Made by a program: the position numbers and the translations under genes. Below the pieces are notes generated by a model. It made no database searches. It saw only the letters and a program-made list of their open reading frames with translations, and was not told the DNA's origin. 64,000 nucleotides of DNA from Chloroflexota bacterium (GTDB lineage: Bacteria > Chloroflexota > Anaerolineae > Promineifilales > Promineifilaceae). Below are positions 16,449 through 24,405 of the stretch, piece by piece (positions within the stretch are counted from its first letter, which is position 1; the number at the start of each line of letters is the position of its first letter). The DNA lies in contig JACTMP010000082.1 of assembly GCA_014584575.1 (NCBI GenBank), forward strand, positions 62,001-126,000, in the 5' to 3' direction.

Positions 16449-17711
16449 ATGAAGAAACTGTCACTGTTGTTGCTCATCGGCCTGTTGGTGGCCTGTGGAC
16501 AAAGTGTGGGAAGTCAGCAGACGGATATGGCGGGTGTATTGGCAACGGCCGTTGTCAGCACTGCCCCCGCCACTACACCCGAAACCAACAACGCCGCCGC
16601 CTCACCCGGCGCCGCTGCCGATTTGCCCGGTGCTGCCACCATTGCTGAGGCTGCCCAGGTGCGCATGTCTGACCAGCGCAAAGGCGCCACCGATCCCCTG
16701 ATTACGATCATCGAATACAGCGATTTTCAGTGCCCGGCCTGCCGGGCCGTACATCCTACCCTGGCGCGCCTGGTAGAAAATTACCCGGAACAGGTGCAAT
16801 TTGTGTACCGCCACTTCCCCCTTAACCAGATTCATGCCAACGCCCAAAAGTCGGCCGAAGCGACTGAAGCAGCCGGGGCGCAAGGCAAATTCTGGGAGTA
16901 CCACGATGCCCTATTTGACGCTCAGGCAGAGTGGCAGGGTTTAGGGCCAGCCGCTTTCCGCGACTACCTGGTGGGGCTGGCTGCTGAATTAGAGCTAGAC
17001 GCCGACCGTTTTGCCAGCGAACTGGATGGGGGTGTTTACACCGCGTATGTGGTGGCCTCTGAACAAGAAGCGATACGGTTGGGGTTGTCTGGCACGCCCA
17101 GCATTATTCTGGACGGTCAACTGCTGCCCGGTGTGCCAAGTGATTACAATCTGTGGGAAGGGTATGTCAAGGCGCAGATTGCCATGGCGGCATTGGCCGA
17201 CCGGCAATACGACGCTGCCCCGCCGCTGACCATTGACCCGTCCAAGAGCTACATTGCCACCATTGAAATGGAAAATGGCGGTCAAATTGTGATTGAACTG
17301 CTGCCAGAATCAGCGCCGCAGACGGTGAACAACTTTGTTTTTCTGGCGCGGGAAGGGTGGTACGATGGCGTCACCTTCCACCGGGTGATCCCCGGTTTTA
17401 TGGCGCAGACGGGCGATCCCACCGGATTGGGCATGGGCGACCCCGGCTATTCAATCCCTGATGAGTTTGACCCGGCGCTGTCGCATGATGGGCCGGGAAT
17501 TGTCTCTATGGCAAACTCCGGGCCGAATACCGGCGGCAGCCAGTTTTTCATCACCTACGCGCCGACTACGCATCTGGATGGGGCGCATGCCATCTTTGGC
17601 CGTGTGATTGAAGGTATGGATGTGGTCAGCGCCATCACACCCCGCGACCCGCAAGACCCCGCCGCGCCGGACGGCGACCGGATAGTGACGATTACGATAG
17701 AAGAAAAATAA
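16449..17711 (+). CDS. Lipoprotein fusing a DsbA-like thioredoxin and a cyclophilin
   Basis: A 420-residue protein. Residues 1-16 are a lipoprotein signal (L-L-V-A-C). After a low-complexity Ala/Pro linker, residues 70-235 are a DsbA/BdbD-type domain with F-Q-C-P-A-C (CPAC active site) and the cis-Pro segment L-S-G-T-P-S-I-I. Residues 265-420 are a cyclophilin peptidyl-prolyl isomerase (T-F-H-R-V-I-P-G-F-M-A-Q-T-G-D and G-S-Q-F-F-I-T). It thus joins disulfide and proline-isomerase folding activities outside the membrane. GAGGAG precedes the ATG. A second lipoprotein follows after a hairpin. Confidence 0.93.
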   Translation: MKKLSLLLLIGLLVACGQSVGSQQTDMAGVLATAVVSTAPATTPETNNAAASPGAAADLPGAATIAEAAQVRMSDQRKGATDPLITIIEYSDFQCPACRAVHPTLARLVENYPEQVQFVYRHFPLNQIHANAQKSAEATEAAGAQGKFWEYHDALFDAQAEWQGLGPAAFRDYLVGLAAELELDADRFASELDGGVYTAYVVASEQEAIRLGLSGTPSIILDGQLLPGVPSDYNLWEGYVKAQIAMAALADRQYDAAPPLTIDPSKSYIATIEMENGGQIVIELLPESAPQTVNNFVFLAREGWYDGVTFHRVIPGFMAQTGDPTGLGMGDPGYSIPDEFDPALSHDGPGIVSMANSGPNTGGSQFFITYAPTTHLDGAHAIFGRVIEGMDVVSAITPRDPQDPAAPDGDRIVTITIEEK

Positions 17712-17712
17712 A

Positions 17713-17750
17713 GGTAATTGGGTAATTTGCCGCCCAATTACCCAATTACC
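17713..17750 (+). terminator. 15-bp GGTAATT hairpin between lipoprotein genes
   Basis: GGTAATTGGGTAATT (17713-17727) pairs perfectly with AATTACCCAATTACC (17736-17750); loop TGCCGCCC. A third CAATTAC follows. It starts right after the stop of the DsbA-cyclophilin gene and lies 12 bp before the next ATG, with no recognisable Shine-Dalgarno between. Confidence 0.6.
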
Positions 17751-17762
17751 CAATTACGAAAA

Positions 17763-18494
17763 ATGACCAGACTACGACATACAACGGCCGTTCTCCTTTT
17801 GCTGCTGCTGGCGGCGTGTGGTTTGCCGGGACGATCTGGTACGGAAGCGACGGCAACGCCGGCCGGCGACTTTCTCACCTATTCCATCATCCCGCCGGCG
17901 TACACCATCTCCATGAATCCGGGTGGGCGCGTGCCGGGGGCGCCAATGGAGTACGTGGGGCAAGAGGGGGATACGTACCGGGTGCGTATCGGCGGGCAGG
18001 AATCGTTGAAACGAGTAGGTGATTCTTTTGCCTGGTCGGGCGTCATTGCTCCGGGTGTATTTGCCGAATATAACCTGCGGCTGACGTCAGCATTGTTGGG
18101 GCCGCTGCCGGTGACGGGTGGGGTACGGCTGACGATTCTGGACTGGCAGCCGGTGGCTATGGTTGGGCTGCCCCAACTCCCCAATGTCCTCCACTTCAGC
18201 AACATCTTGCAAGATTATAACCTGGCAATTGGTGAAACCATGCCCGCCTCTACGCTGCGCTATGAGGGCATAGTCAGCGAAGGCAGCCGGCGGTTGGCCC
18301 GCTTTTCCGGGCTGCCCGGCCTCACCGATTATGCTCAGGGGGATTCCGTCACCTGGATGGGGCAACTGCGCAGCAATGTATATGTGCGTTACAATCTGCG
18401 GGTGATCAATTTTAATGAAGATAATGTGTTGTTAGGGGGCACGGCCGAATTGTGGCTGGCCGAGCCAACTTATCCAGATACATCCAGACCCTAA
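17763..18494 (+). CDS. Lipoprotein of unknown function with two similar halves
   Basis: A 243-residue protein. The signal MTRLRHTTAVLLLLLLAACG gives Cys at 19. The mature part seems to repeat a motif: G-D-T-Y-R-V-R-I-G, G-D-S-F-A-W-S-G-V-I-A-P-G-V-F-A-E-Y-N-L-R-L in the first half and G-D-S-V-T-W-M-G-Q-L-R-S-N-V-Y-V-R-Y-N-L-R-V in the second. A duplicated beta-rich module is likely. The ATG at 17763 is chosen because it opens the lipoprotein signal; no ribosome site is visible. The TAA lies inside the following terminator stem. Function unknown. Confidence 0.8.
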   Translation: MTRLRHTTAVLLLLLLAACGLPGRSGTEATATPAGDFLTYSIIPPAYTISMNPGGRVPGAPMEYVGQEGDTYRVRIGGQESLKRVGDSFAWSGVIAPGVFAEYNLRLTSALLGPLPVTGGVRLTILDWQPVAMVGLPQLPNVLHFSNILQDYNLAIGETMPASTLRYEGIVSEGSRRLARFSGLPGLTDYAQGDSVTWMGQLRSNVYVRYNLRVINFNEDNVLLGGTAELWLAEPTYPDTSRP

Positions 18495-18518
18495 GGGTTT
18501 TCTGAAACCCTTAGGGTC
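18487..18518 (+). terminator. Perfect 14-bp hairpin overlapping the lipoprotein stop codon
   Basis: GACCCTAAGGGTTT (18487-18500), loop TCTG, AAACCCTTAGGGTC (18505-18518), then TT. The TAA stop (18492-18494) is part of the left arm. Confidence 0.7.
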
Positions 18519-18532
18519 TTGTGGAGCGAACT

Positions 18533-20044
18533 ATGCTGCACACACCCCATCCCCGCCCGCTCAATTCATTGGTTGAACGCAATCCCTTTCGGCAACGGCC
18601 GTTGCCCGACGCAGCCACGCCAATCCCCCCATTGGCTCAAATCAAAGAGATTTTGCCGGAACCGGTGCTGCCAGAGCATGAGGGCTGGGTGGCGCTTTAT
18701 TGGCGCGCCTGGGAGATTTTATGGGCCAATTTGCATCAGCCCACGCCGGAAAGTGGTTTTGTTTCGCCCTATGTGGCGTCGGCAGATAGCGACTATCTGT
18801 GGCTGTGGGAGGCAGCGATGTTAACACAACCGGGGTTGTACGGCCGTCGCGCCTTCGACTTTATGGGTACGCTCGACAATTTGTATGCCCACCAGTACGA
18901 CGATGGCTTCATCTGCCGCGCCATAAACCGGCAATCCGGGCAGGATGGGTATTTCCCCTTTGACCCCAACAGCGCCGGCCCCAATTTGCTGGCCTGTGCA
19001 GAGTGGCGTTACTTTCGGTTGAGTGGGGACGACAGCCGTATCCCCCACGTCTTTTGGCTGCTGCTGGCTCTGCACGAATGGTACCGCGACAACCGCACCT
19101 GGCCCGGCGGCGGTTATTGGGCTACCGGCGTCAGCAGCCAGATGGATAACCAGCCACGTGTACCCAACAGCCGCGACCATCACCGCCATTGGACATGGGT
19201 AGACGCCACCATCCAGGCCGCTCTTAACTGCACCTGTCTGGCGCAAATGGCCGCGCATCTGGGCGAAGCCGACCTGGCCATTGCGTTGAAGGACGAGCAT
19301 TTACAATTGGTGGAATTGATTAACCGCCGTCTGTGGAATGAGGACACTCAATTTTACCAGGATGTGTCGCCGGACGGCCGTTTCAGCAGCATCAAAAGCA
19401 TTGGCGCATATTGGGCCTTATTCGACAGCGGGCTGGTGCCGGAGAAACGGCTGAATGCCTTTGTCCAGCCCTTGCGTGAAAATTGGGCCTTCAATTTGCC
19501 CCATCGCATCCCCAGTATCTCCGCCGACAGCGAGGCGTATAACGCCAACACGGGCAATCGCTGGCGTGGCGGCGTCTGGCCTGACATGAATTTTATGGCG
19601 CTGCGTGGCCTGCGCAACGTGGGGCAGCATGGCCTGGCGCACGCCATTGCCTGCAACCATGTGCAGCAAGTGTATCAGGTGTACCAGGATACTGGCTATT
19701 TGTGGGACCATTATGCCCCAGAGGCCATCGCTCCCGGTGAACCGGCGCGAAAAAATGCGCTCACGGCCTGTCTAACGCCTATTGCCATGCTGTTGGAAGA
19801 TGTGATTGGCCTGGGTACAGATTGGCCGCACCGCCGCGTCTATTGGGATCGCCGTCTGGACAGTAACCAGGTTTACGGCGTCCGCCGCTATCCACTGGGA
19901 GACGATGGGCTGCTGGACGTGGAGGGGGATCGTTTCCGGGTGACGTTGACGACCAATACGCCGTTTACGCTGGTGATTCGGGATGCGGCGCAACATCTAC
20001 AAACGGCCGTGAGTGCCGGTTCCACCACCCTTGACTTGACATAA
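18533..20044 (+). CDS. GH63-like glycoside hydrolase (mannosyl/glucosylglycerate hydrolase type)
   Basis: A 503-residue (alpha/alpha)6-barrel protein without a signal peptide, so cytosolic. Landmarks are Y-L-W-L-W-E-A-A-M-L-T, G-Y-F-P-F-D-P-N-S-A-G-P-N-L, S-S-Q-M-D-N-Q-P-R-V-P and G-G-V-W-P-D-M-N-F-M-A-L-R-G-L, with W-D-H-Y-A-P-E near the C-terminus. This layout fits the GH63 group that hydrolyses glucosylglycerate or mannosylglycerate, or trehalase-like relatives. The substrate is inferred only from that similarity. The start may be ATG 18533 (a GGAG lies 6-9 nt upstream) or GTG 18521. The next gene starts 3 bp after the stop. Confidence 0.75.
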   Translation: MLHTPHPRPLNSLVERNPFRQRPLPDAATPIPPLAQIKEILPEPVLPEHEGWVALYWRAWEILWANLHQPTPESGFVSPYVASADSDYLWLWEAAMLTQPGLYGRRAFDFMGTLDNLYAHQYDDGFICRAINRQSGQDGYFPFDPNSAGPNLLACAEWRYFRLSGDDSRIPHVFWLLLALHEWYRDNRTWPGGGYWATGVSSQMDNQPRVPNSRDHHRHWTWVDATIQAALNCTCLAQMAAHLGEADLAIALKDEHLQLVELINRRLWNEDTQFYQDVSPDGRFSSIKSIGAYWALFDSGLVPEKRLNAFVQPLRENWAFNLPHRIPSISADSEAYNANTGNRWRGGVWPDMNFMALRGLRNVGQHGLAHAIACNHVQQVYQVYQDTGYLWDHYAPEAIAPGEPARKNALTACLTPIAMLLEDVIGLGTDWPHRRVYWDRRLDSNQVYGVRRYPLGDDGLLDVEGDRFRVTLTTNTPFTLVIRDAAQHLQTAVSAGSTTLDLT

Positions 20045-20047
20045 AAT

Positions 20048-20812
20048 GTGACTAGCCTGACCGTCGCCACCATCAATTTGCGTAACCGGGCCGACCGCTG
20101 GCGACAACGGCGTCATCTGCTGGTGGCGCAACTGCTGGATGCGACGCCGGATTTGATTGCTTTGCAAGAAATCAGCTTCTCAATCGGGCAGGGTCGCTGG
20201 CTGCGCCACCAGATCAACGCCCGGCTGCCGGCTGGGAAACGGCCGTATACCCTGGTGCAAAAGCGCAAACAACATTGGCGGCATCGTGGCGAAGGGGTGG
20301 GCATTCTGACCAATCTGCCGGTAGTGTATACAGATTATGTCAATTTGGGTTATAACGGCCGTCTCGCTTTGCGCGCCAACATCACCCTGCCCGATCACCA
20401 GACGCTGGACTTTGTGACTGTGCATTTGCACCACGCGACCCATGACCACGAAGCGCGGCAGGAGCAGGCGCTGCGGCTGACTGGCTGGCTGCGCACCGTG
20501 CGCCCCACGCCGCTGCAAGTCGTGGCCGGCGACTTTAATGAGACGCCGGATGGCCTGGCGATCCAGGTGATTAAGCAAAATTTTCGGTCGGTGTATGAAC
20601 TGCGGCACGGCCGTGAGCCATTAGCCACCTTCCCCACCGCCCTGGCATTATCGGCTGTGGGTGATTGGGCAGGCTGTCTCGATTACATCCTCGTCACCCC
20701 GGCCATTTCCCACGTCAGCCAGGCGACCATCTTCTGCGATAAACCTGCCAGTGAGGATGACACTCTCTACCCCTCCGACCACGTAGGGCTGATCGCCACT
20801 CTGGAACTATAG
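20048..20812 (+). CDS. Endonuclease/exonuclease/phosphatase family protein
   Basis: A 254-residue protein of the DNase I-like fold: T-I-N-L-R-N at the start, D-L-I-A-L-Q-E-I-S with the metal-binding Glu, then V-T-V-H-L-H-H, V-V-A-G-D-F-N-E-T-P and a terminal S-D-H-V-G-L-I-A. There is no signal peptide. Substrates in the family range from nucleic acids to phosphoinositides, so none is assigned. It starts with GTG 4 bases after the hydrolase TAA; no separate ribosome site is seen, so translational coupling is likely. Confidence 0.85.
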   Translation: MTSLTVATINLRNRADRWRQRRHLLVAQLLDATPDLIALQEISFSIGQGRWLRHQINARLPAGKRPYTLVQKRKQHWRHRGEGVGILTNLPVVYTDYVNLGYNGRLALRANITLPDHQTLDFVTVHLHHATHDHEARQEQALRLTGWLRTVRPTPLQVVAGDFNETPDGLAIQVIKQNFRSVYELRHGREPLATFPTALALSAVGDWAGCLDYILVTPAISHVSQATIFCDKPASEDDTLYPSDHVGLIATLEL

Positions 20813-20847
20813 GCCCTGGAACTATGGGCCGATAGGCTGCCAGGCCG

Positions 20848-23247
20848 TCACTCCCCACTATCGCCAAACTTGCTCAATTCTTCCGCCAACTGGCGCAGGC
20901 GGGTTTGTACGGCGTGGTGAACGGTACCCGCCGGATAGCTGCCATCGCCGTTGCGCAGGCCGGTGGGCACGCCGGTTAGCAGCTCGATCCCCTGGTCTAT
21001 GCTGGTGATGGGCCAGATGTGGAACTGATTGGCGACTACGGCCGTGACCACATCCTCATGCAGCATCAAATGATCCAGATTACTCGCCGGGATAATCACA
21101 CCCTGGCTGCCCGTTAACCCCCGTTTTTCACACAGCCGGAAAAAGCCCTCGATCTTCTCATTCACGCCGCCAATAGGTTGAATCTCGCCACGCTGGTTCA
21201 CCGACCCGGTGACGCCAATATCCTGGCGCAGCGGAATCTGGCTCAGGCTGGATAGCAGGGCAAACAACTCCGTCGAGGCGGCGCTGTCCCCCTCCACGCC
21301 GCTGTACGTTTGCTCAAAGGTAATGCTGGCGTTAAATAACAGCGGCTGATCCTGGGCATAGGTGCCACCCAGATAACCTTGCAGCGTCAGCACCCCTTTT
21401 TCATGCAGCGGGCCAGACATCTCCGTTTCCCGTTCAATGTGGGTAATGCCATCTTCGCCCATGTAGGTGCGGGCGGTGATGCGCCCCGGTTGCCCAAAGC
21501 TGTAATCGCCCAGATCAATCACCGAGAGACCGTTTACCTGCCCAACGACGCTGCCTTCAGTGGCGATGAAGATGACACCATCCAGCATTTCCTGGAAGGC
21601 AAACTCCTCGGCGCGGCTGGCGCGGTAGATGCGCTCATCCAGGGCTTGCTGTACATCGGCGGCGGCGGTGAGTGTACGGCCGTTTATCCCGGCCCAATAA
21701 CTCGCTTCCCGAACCAGGTCGGCTATCTCGCCGAAGCGGGTGCTGAGTTTGCGCTGGTGTTCGGCCAGCCGCGAGCCGTATTCAATCACTTTGGCGACGG
21801 CCGTGCGGTCAAAATGGCGTAACCCCTCCTCCTGGCAGCGACCGGCAATAAAGTTGGCATATTCGGCCATTGTTTCCGGGTTGCGCGGCATTTCCGTGTC
21901 AAAATCGGCGCGCACCTTGAACAGTTGGTAAAAATCCTCATCCGATTGGTAGAGTGAATAATAAAGCGGCAGGCTACCCAACAAGATGATCTTGACATGC
22001 AAGGGTATCGGTTCCGGGTCTAGCGATTTGGCCATTACCTGCCCTGGTTCCAGCATGATGGGCGGCTGAATGTAAATTCGGCCATCTTTCAACGTGCGCT
22101 TGAGTGTTTCCCAGGCAGCAGGGTTGCGGTAAAAGTCGCTGGCGCTGATGATGAGGTAGCCGCCATTGGCCTGATGCAGGCTGCCCGCTTTGATATTGGT
22201 GAAGTGAGTGTCCACCAGACCGGCCTGCATTTCATACTCAATGCGCCCAAACAGGCCATGAAAAGTGGGGTTGGTTTCACGGATGACGGGGGCGCCAACG
22301 GCACGGCCGTTGTTCACGAACAGATTCACCTCATAACGACGCAGGTCAATCTCTTCTGTATTTTCGCTGCCTACCGGAGGCACAAAGTCATCAACCTGGG
22401 ACAGCACGTCTTGATGTAGCTCCGTCAGATAGAGGTGCATTTCCTCATCCTGCTGGTAGTCTGCCAGAATTGCCTCGAAGTGATGCCGGACGGCGGCGGC
22501 GGCTACTTCCCGGTCAACCTCCTTCATTTGTCGCCGCGCGGCCGTTTCCATTTGCCGCACCTGGCGCATCACATCGGCCAGTTTCTCAACGAGCGCCTGG
22601 TGGGTGGTTTCCAGGCTGGCTCGTTCGTCGGGCGTTAGTTGCTGCATGAGTTGGGCAATTTCCTGTGGGGAAAGCGCACGGCCGTTGGCAACCGGCGCGA
22701 TCACAAACCCGGACGGCGCCTGCACCAGGGTAAAACCATCCTTTTCGGCCTGGTCGCTGATCGTTTGTAACAGGTTGTTTTGTGCATCTATCAATTCTTG
22801 TTGCATGACTTCGATGGCATTCTGATACGCTTCCGCCTCAAATGCCTGGGGCAAATCCTGGCTGATGTCGGCGATCAGTTTAGCCATGCGCGCCTGGAAA
22901 TGGGTGCCCTCACCCGGCGGCAGGGCGATGGCGCGCGGCTCGTGTGGCACGGTAAAGTTATGCACGTATATCCAATCGGGTGGCGTTGGCTGGTTGCTGG
23001 CCCGTTCCCGCAAAAAGTGTTCAATGGCCGTGGCCCGGCCTGTGCCTGACTCACCCAGGACAAAGATGTTGTACCCCTGGCTCTGTATATTGATGCCAAA
23101 CTCAATGGCGCGGGTGCCGCGTGGCTGGCCGATGATGTGGGTGTGGGGTTTTAGAGCGGCCGTTGTCTCAAACTCAAACTGTGTGGGGTCACAAAAATGG
23201 CGTAATTTGTCAGGCAGCAAAGGCGTTACAGGCGGTTTATTGGGCAT
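20848..23247 (-). CDS. Lon-like ATP-dependent protease (AAA_32 / S16)
   Basis: A 799-residue protein. Walker A G-E-S-G-T-G-R-A-T-A lies at about residue 65, followed by a long helical insertion (150-280, coiled coil, Gln/Glu rich). The LonB-like AAA core includes L-H-Q-A-N-G-G-Y-L-I-I-S. The C-terminal S16 domain has the catalytic Ser in E-G-D-S-A-A-S-T-E and Lys in G-G-V-N-E-K-I-E-G-F. This is the group in which the AAA module is divergent and the N-terminal LON domain is absent. GGAGAC precedes the ATG at 23247. Family members degrade misfolded proteins; it appears monocistronic. Confidence 0.92.
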   Translation of the reverse strand: MPNKPPVTPLLPDKLRHFCDPTQFEFETTAALKPHTHIIGQPRGTRAIEFGINIQSQGYNIFVLGESGTGRATAIEHFLRERASNQPTPPDWIYVHNFTVPHEPRAIALPPGEGTHFQARMAKLIADISQDLPQAFEAEAYQNAIEVMQQELIDAQNNLLQTISDQAEKDGFTLVQAPSGFVIAPVANGRALSPQEIAQLMQQLTPDERASLETTHQALVEKLADVMRQVRQMETAARRQMKEVDREVAAAAVRHHFEAILADYQQDEEMHLYLTELHQDVLSQVDDFVPPVGSENTEEIDLRRYEVNLFVNNGRAVGAPVIRETNPTFHGLFGRIEYEMQAGLVDTHFTNIKAGSLHQANGGYLIISASDFYRNPAAWETLKRTLKDGRIYIQPPIMLEPGQVMAKSLDPEPIPLHVKIILLGSLPLYYSLYQSDEDFYQLFKVRADFDTEMPRNPETMAEYANFIAGRCQEEGLRHFDRTAVAKVIEYGSRLAEHQRKLSTRFGEIADLVREASYWAGINGRTLTAAADVQQALDERIYRASRAEEFAFQEMLDGVIFIATEGSVVGQVNGLSVIDLGDYSFGQPGRITARTYMGEDGITHIERETEMSGPLHEKGVLTLQGYLGGTYAQDQPLLFNASITFEQTYSGVEGDSAASTELFALLSSLSQIPLRQDIGVTGSVNQRGEIQPIGGVNEKIEGFFRLCEKRGLTGSQGVIIPASNLDHLMLHEDVVTAVVANQFHIWPITSIDQGIELLTGVPTGLRNGDGSYPAGTVHHAVQTRLRQLAEELSKFGDSGE

Positions 23248-23311
23248 GGTCGTCTCCGTAGGGCGTAGTATCACTTAACCCGATTAACTATGCAACAAAA
23301 GATAACTTTGC

Positions 23312-23370
23312 AACGCAGAGACGCGGAGGTGCAGAGGGATCATTTCTCTGCGTCTCCGCGCCTCTGCGTT
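23312..23370. repeat. GC-rich composite hairpin of CGCAGAG words
   Basis: Three helices stack: AACGCAGAG (23312-23320) with 23362-23370, CGCGGAG (23322-23328) with 23354-23360, and GCAGAG (23331-23336) with 23346-23351. It is a 59-bp imperfect palindrome between the Lon-like gene start and the DUF5996 remnant. It looks like a REP-type element. Confidence 0.65.
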
Positions 23371-23385
23371 AAAAAATCGGTAGAC

Positions 23386-23580
23386 CTAATGGAGCATCGG
23401 CACGGCCGGGTTATAGACGGCCTGGGCATATTGGCGCAGATTTTTCTCCGCTTTGGCGTCATTCACCAGGGCGGCATAGGGCAGTAGGGTACCTTGCCAG
23501 CCGTTGGTGTGCCGGCGCGCCCTGTGCGGCAGGGTGCGGCAGGGGTTTGTCTAGCAGTTCATCAGCCGCGTAGGGACAAA
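23386..23580 (-). pseudogene. Frameshifted 3' remnant of a DUF5996 gene
   Basis: Reading leftward, one frame gives D-E-L-L-D-K-P-L-P and then, after a frameshift, NGWQGTLLPYAALVNDAKAE, KNLRQYAQAVYN and a TAG at 23386-23388. The intact gene at 30115-30936 ends NGWQGTLLPYAALVNDANAE, KNLLEYAQAVFE, so this is a diverged copy of its last 60 or so codons. The rest of the gene is missing and a short GC-rich expansion marks the frameshift zone (23515-23545). It lies 6.7 kb from the intact paralogue on the same strand. Confidence 0.85.
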
Positions 23581-23600
23581 ATTGGGGTATGGTGATGGCT

Positions 23601-24086
23601 TTACATTCGTTCCCGTCTGGCGGCCAGCACCTGCCGAATCTGGTTCAGATGTGCCTCGCCATGGGCCACATAATTGCGCAGCATATCTTCTACAGTCACT
23701 TCCCCATCCGCCTGGTGAATGCCCACCCGTTGCCAATCGGCTTCGCTCAGGCTGGCAAATACGGTGGCCCAACGGCCGTGCAGCCCCCGCAGCAGTGGAA
23801 ACGTCAGCGTAAAATCAGGCGGCGTTGCATCCGGGAAGAGCGCCCATTGTGTTTCATCATAGGGTTTGAGGGACGGCCGTTCCTCTGTCAACATCAGTTT
23901 CAGCCGGATATAGCTATTCATATGCGAATCGGCCGTGTGATGCACATTTTGGGCAATCGTCCACTCGCCGGGCAGATATGGTGTGGTCAACGTCTCCGCA
24001 TCCAGTCCCGCCACCAATGCCTCTAACTCCGCCGGAAAGCGGCGAATCCGTTCAATCAGTTGCCTGCGTTCTTCAGATGTCAGCAT
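23601..24086 (-). CDS. DinB/YfiT-family putative metal-dependent enzyme
   Basis: A 161-residue four-helix-bundle protein. Metal ligands are visible as the His of W-T-I-A-Q-N-V-H-H-T-A-D-S-H and the late H-G-E-A-H-L-N-Q-I, the usual three-His DinB/YfiT pattern. Known relatives are bacillithiol or mycothiol transferases and stress-induced proteins. The length is normal. An AGGATG lies just before the ATG. It is followed leftward by the DUF5996 remnant. Confidence 0.85.
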   Translation of the reverse strand: MLTSEERRQLIERIRRFPAELEALVAGLDAETLTTPYLPGEWTIAQNVHHTADSHMNSYIRLKLMLTEERPSLKPYDETQWALFPDATPPDFTLTFPLLRGLHGRWATVFASLSEADWQRVGIHQADGEVTVEDMLRNYVAHGEAHLNQIRQVLAARRERM

Positions 24087-24106
24087 GGTTAGTCATCCTT
24101 TTTATC

Positions 24107-24405
24107 TATTCCTCCAATCCATAGGACAAAGTGGGAAAGCGACAGATTAACGTTAAGTTAGGAAATCTATTATATCCATAGAGAGTCCAGCGAGGGGCTG
24201 TGTGTTGTAGTGCTAAGCCTTATTCACTGCTCAAACTTGTGACAAAACGACGACGTAGAGATGTTCGCTTAAATTATTGTTATTGGACTCTCCCGCGAAC
24301 TTATCTCTGTGAAGCGTCTGTGATTATAATCCAGTCATAAACCACCAGACGCATACTTAGCACCATCATACACTCCTTATTATTCCAGTTTAAGGAGATT
24401 GAGAG
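24107..24405. other. Intergenic region before the large secreted protein
   Basis: About 300 bp, more A+T-rich than its flanks, with no ORF worth calling. The only structure seen is GAGAGTCCA (24181-24189) and its complement TGGACTCTC (24284-24292), 95 bp apart. It probably holds the promoters of the divergent genes on each side, but no convincing -35/-10 pair could be fixed. Confidence 0.5.

Noticed and set aside
24107..24405. tRNA or small RNA gene in the gap before the secreted protein
   Set aside because: No cloverleaf, T-loop GTTCGA box or terminator could be found; only one distant 9-bp inverted repeat.
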